From Candidatus Methanofastidiosum methylothiophilum (GTDB lineage Archaea; Methanobacteriota_B; Thermococci; Methanofastidiosales; Methanofastidiosaceae), in assembly GCA_001587675.1 (NCBI GenBank), contig LNGD01000012.1:1-20853 (forward strand): a stretch of 20,853 nucleotides of DNA, given 5' to 3'. Both the position numbers and the translations under genes were made by a program. The notes under the pieces were generated by a model, which saw only the letters and a program-made list of their open reading frames with translations, had not been told where the DNA came from and did not search any database. Shown here piece after piece: positions 20,709 to 20,853 of the stretch. How positions within the stretch are numbered: position 1 is the first letter of the stretch; each line of letters begins with the position of its first letter.

Positions 20709-20853
20709 GCTTTTTATGTTTTTTTGTTATTTGTTTATAAATTAGTTAGTTGCTATATAATAGTAGAGATGACAAATGAAAATAGGTGTTTGGATTATAT
20801 CCTGAAAATTTCCTAAAATGATTAAAATGAATGTCCTAATGGGAGTGCAATTG
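20709..20853. other. Right-end stretch without a supported gene
   Basis: AT-rich, with two box A-like sites on the plus strand (TTTATAAA near 20741 and TATATAAT near 20755), suggesting that a rightward gene starts near the window edge. A frame from ATG at 20818 stays open to the end but has only 12 codons, so nothing can be called. Confidence 0.4.

Noticed and set aside
20769..20853. Possible short ORFs at the right edge (ATG 20769, 15 codons; ATG 20818, open to the end)
   Set aside because: The first is too short and lacks any feature; the second has only 12 visible codons and no ribosome binding site.

Overview
The window looks like a chromosomal segment of an anaerobic, AT-rich euryarchaeon. 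The evidence is archaeal-type content: RadB, an Ogg2-type 8-oxoguanine glycosylase, DUF357 and DUF555 proteins, FtsY without an acidic A domain, TTTATATA-type box A promoters about 26 nt from the inferred transcription start, and GAGGTGA-type ribosome binding sites. A flavodiiron protein, rubredoxin, rubrerythrin and ferritin-like protein indicate a strict anaerobe that tolerates some oxygen. A methanogen or Methanofastidiosa-like lineage is a guess only.

Layout. 1-90: the 3' part of a tRNA-Thr(UGU), its 5' half absent. 229-2461 (minus): a 28-residue Lys-rich peptide, an AI-2E/PerM-family membrane protein and a lipoprotein made of eight four-cysteine repeats. 2593-10643 (minus): a helicase-exonuclease pair resembling bacterial MrfA-MrfB, flanked by two secreted proteins that share a C-terminal domain. 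The larger secreted protein has a seven-repeat FG-GAP propeller and five Ig/cadherin-like domains, one of them GC-rich and bracketed by an 18-bp direct repeat. 10801-11442: a protein of 5- and 13-residue glycine repeats. 11571-12877: DUF357 and DUF555 genes converging on radB. 12942-14099: an alpha/beta-hydrolase lipoprotein. 14168-15279: tRNA-Val(GAC) with an unusual C33, ogg and mscL. 15405-17825: an oxidative-stress cluster. 17854-20650 (minus): an Lrp/AsnC regulator, a small hypothetical, tRNA-His, ftsY and a four-CBS protein.

The most unusual observation is that two genes (radB and the large propeller protein) have no ATG, GTG or TTG at the expected start, yet each has a well-placed ribosome binding site followed by an in-frame ATA that gives a complete protein. 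In radB the layout GTGA-TTAA-start matches the lrp gene (ATG) and the DUF555 gene (TTG), which argues for AUA initiation. Other points of note are the tRNA-Thr fragment (intron, split tRNA or integration scar), C33 in tRNA-Val, an archaeal MrfAB-like pair next to cell-surface genes, and several repeat proteins with no clear function.

Working together: mrfAB, radB and ogg are DNA-repair functions. Ferritin-like protein, rubredoxin, FprA and rubrerythrin form an O2/peroxide detoxification module. FtsY is the SRP receptor that would help deliver the many membrane and secreted proteins encoded here. No gene-free stretch exceeds about 300 bases.
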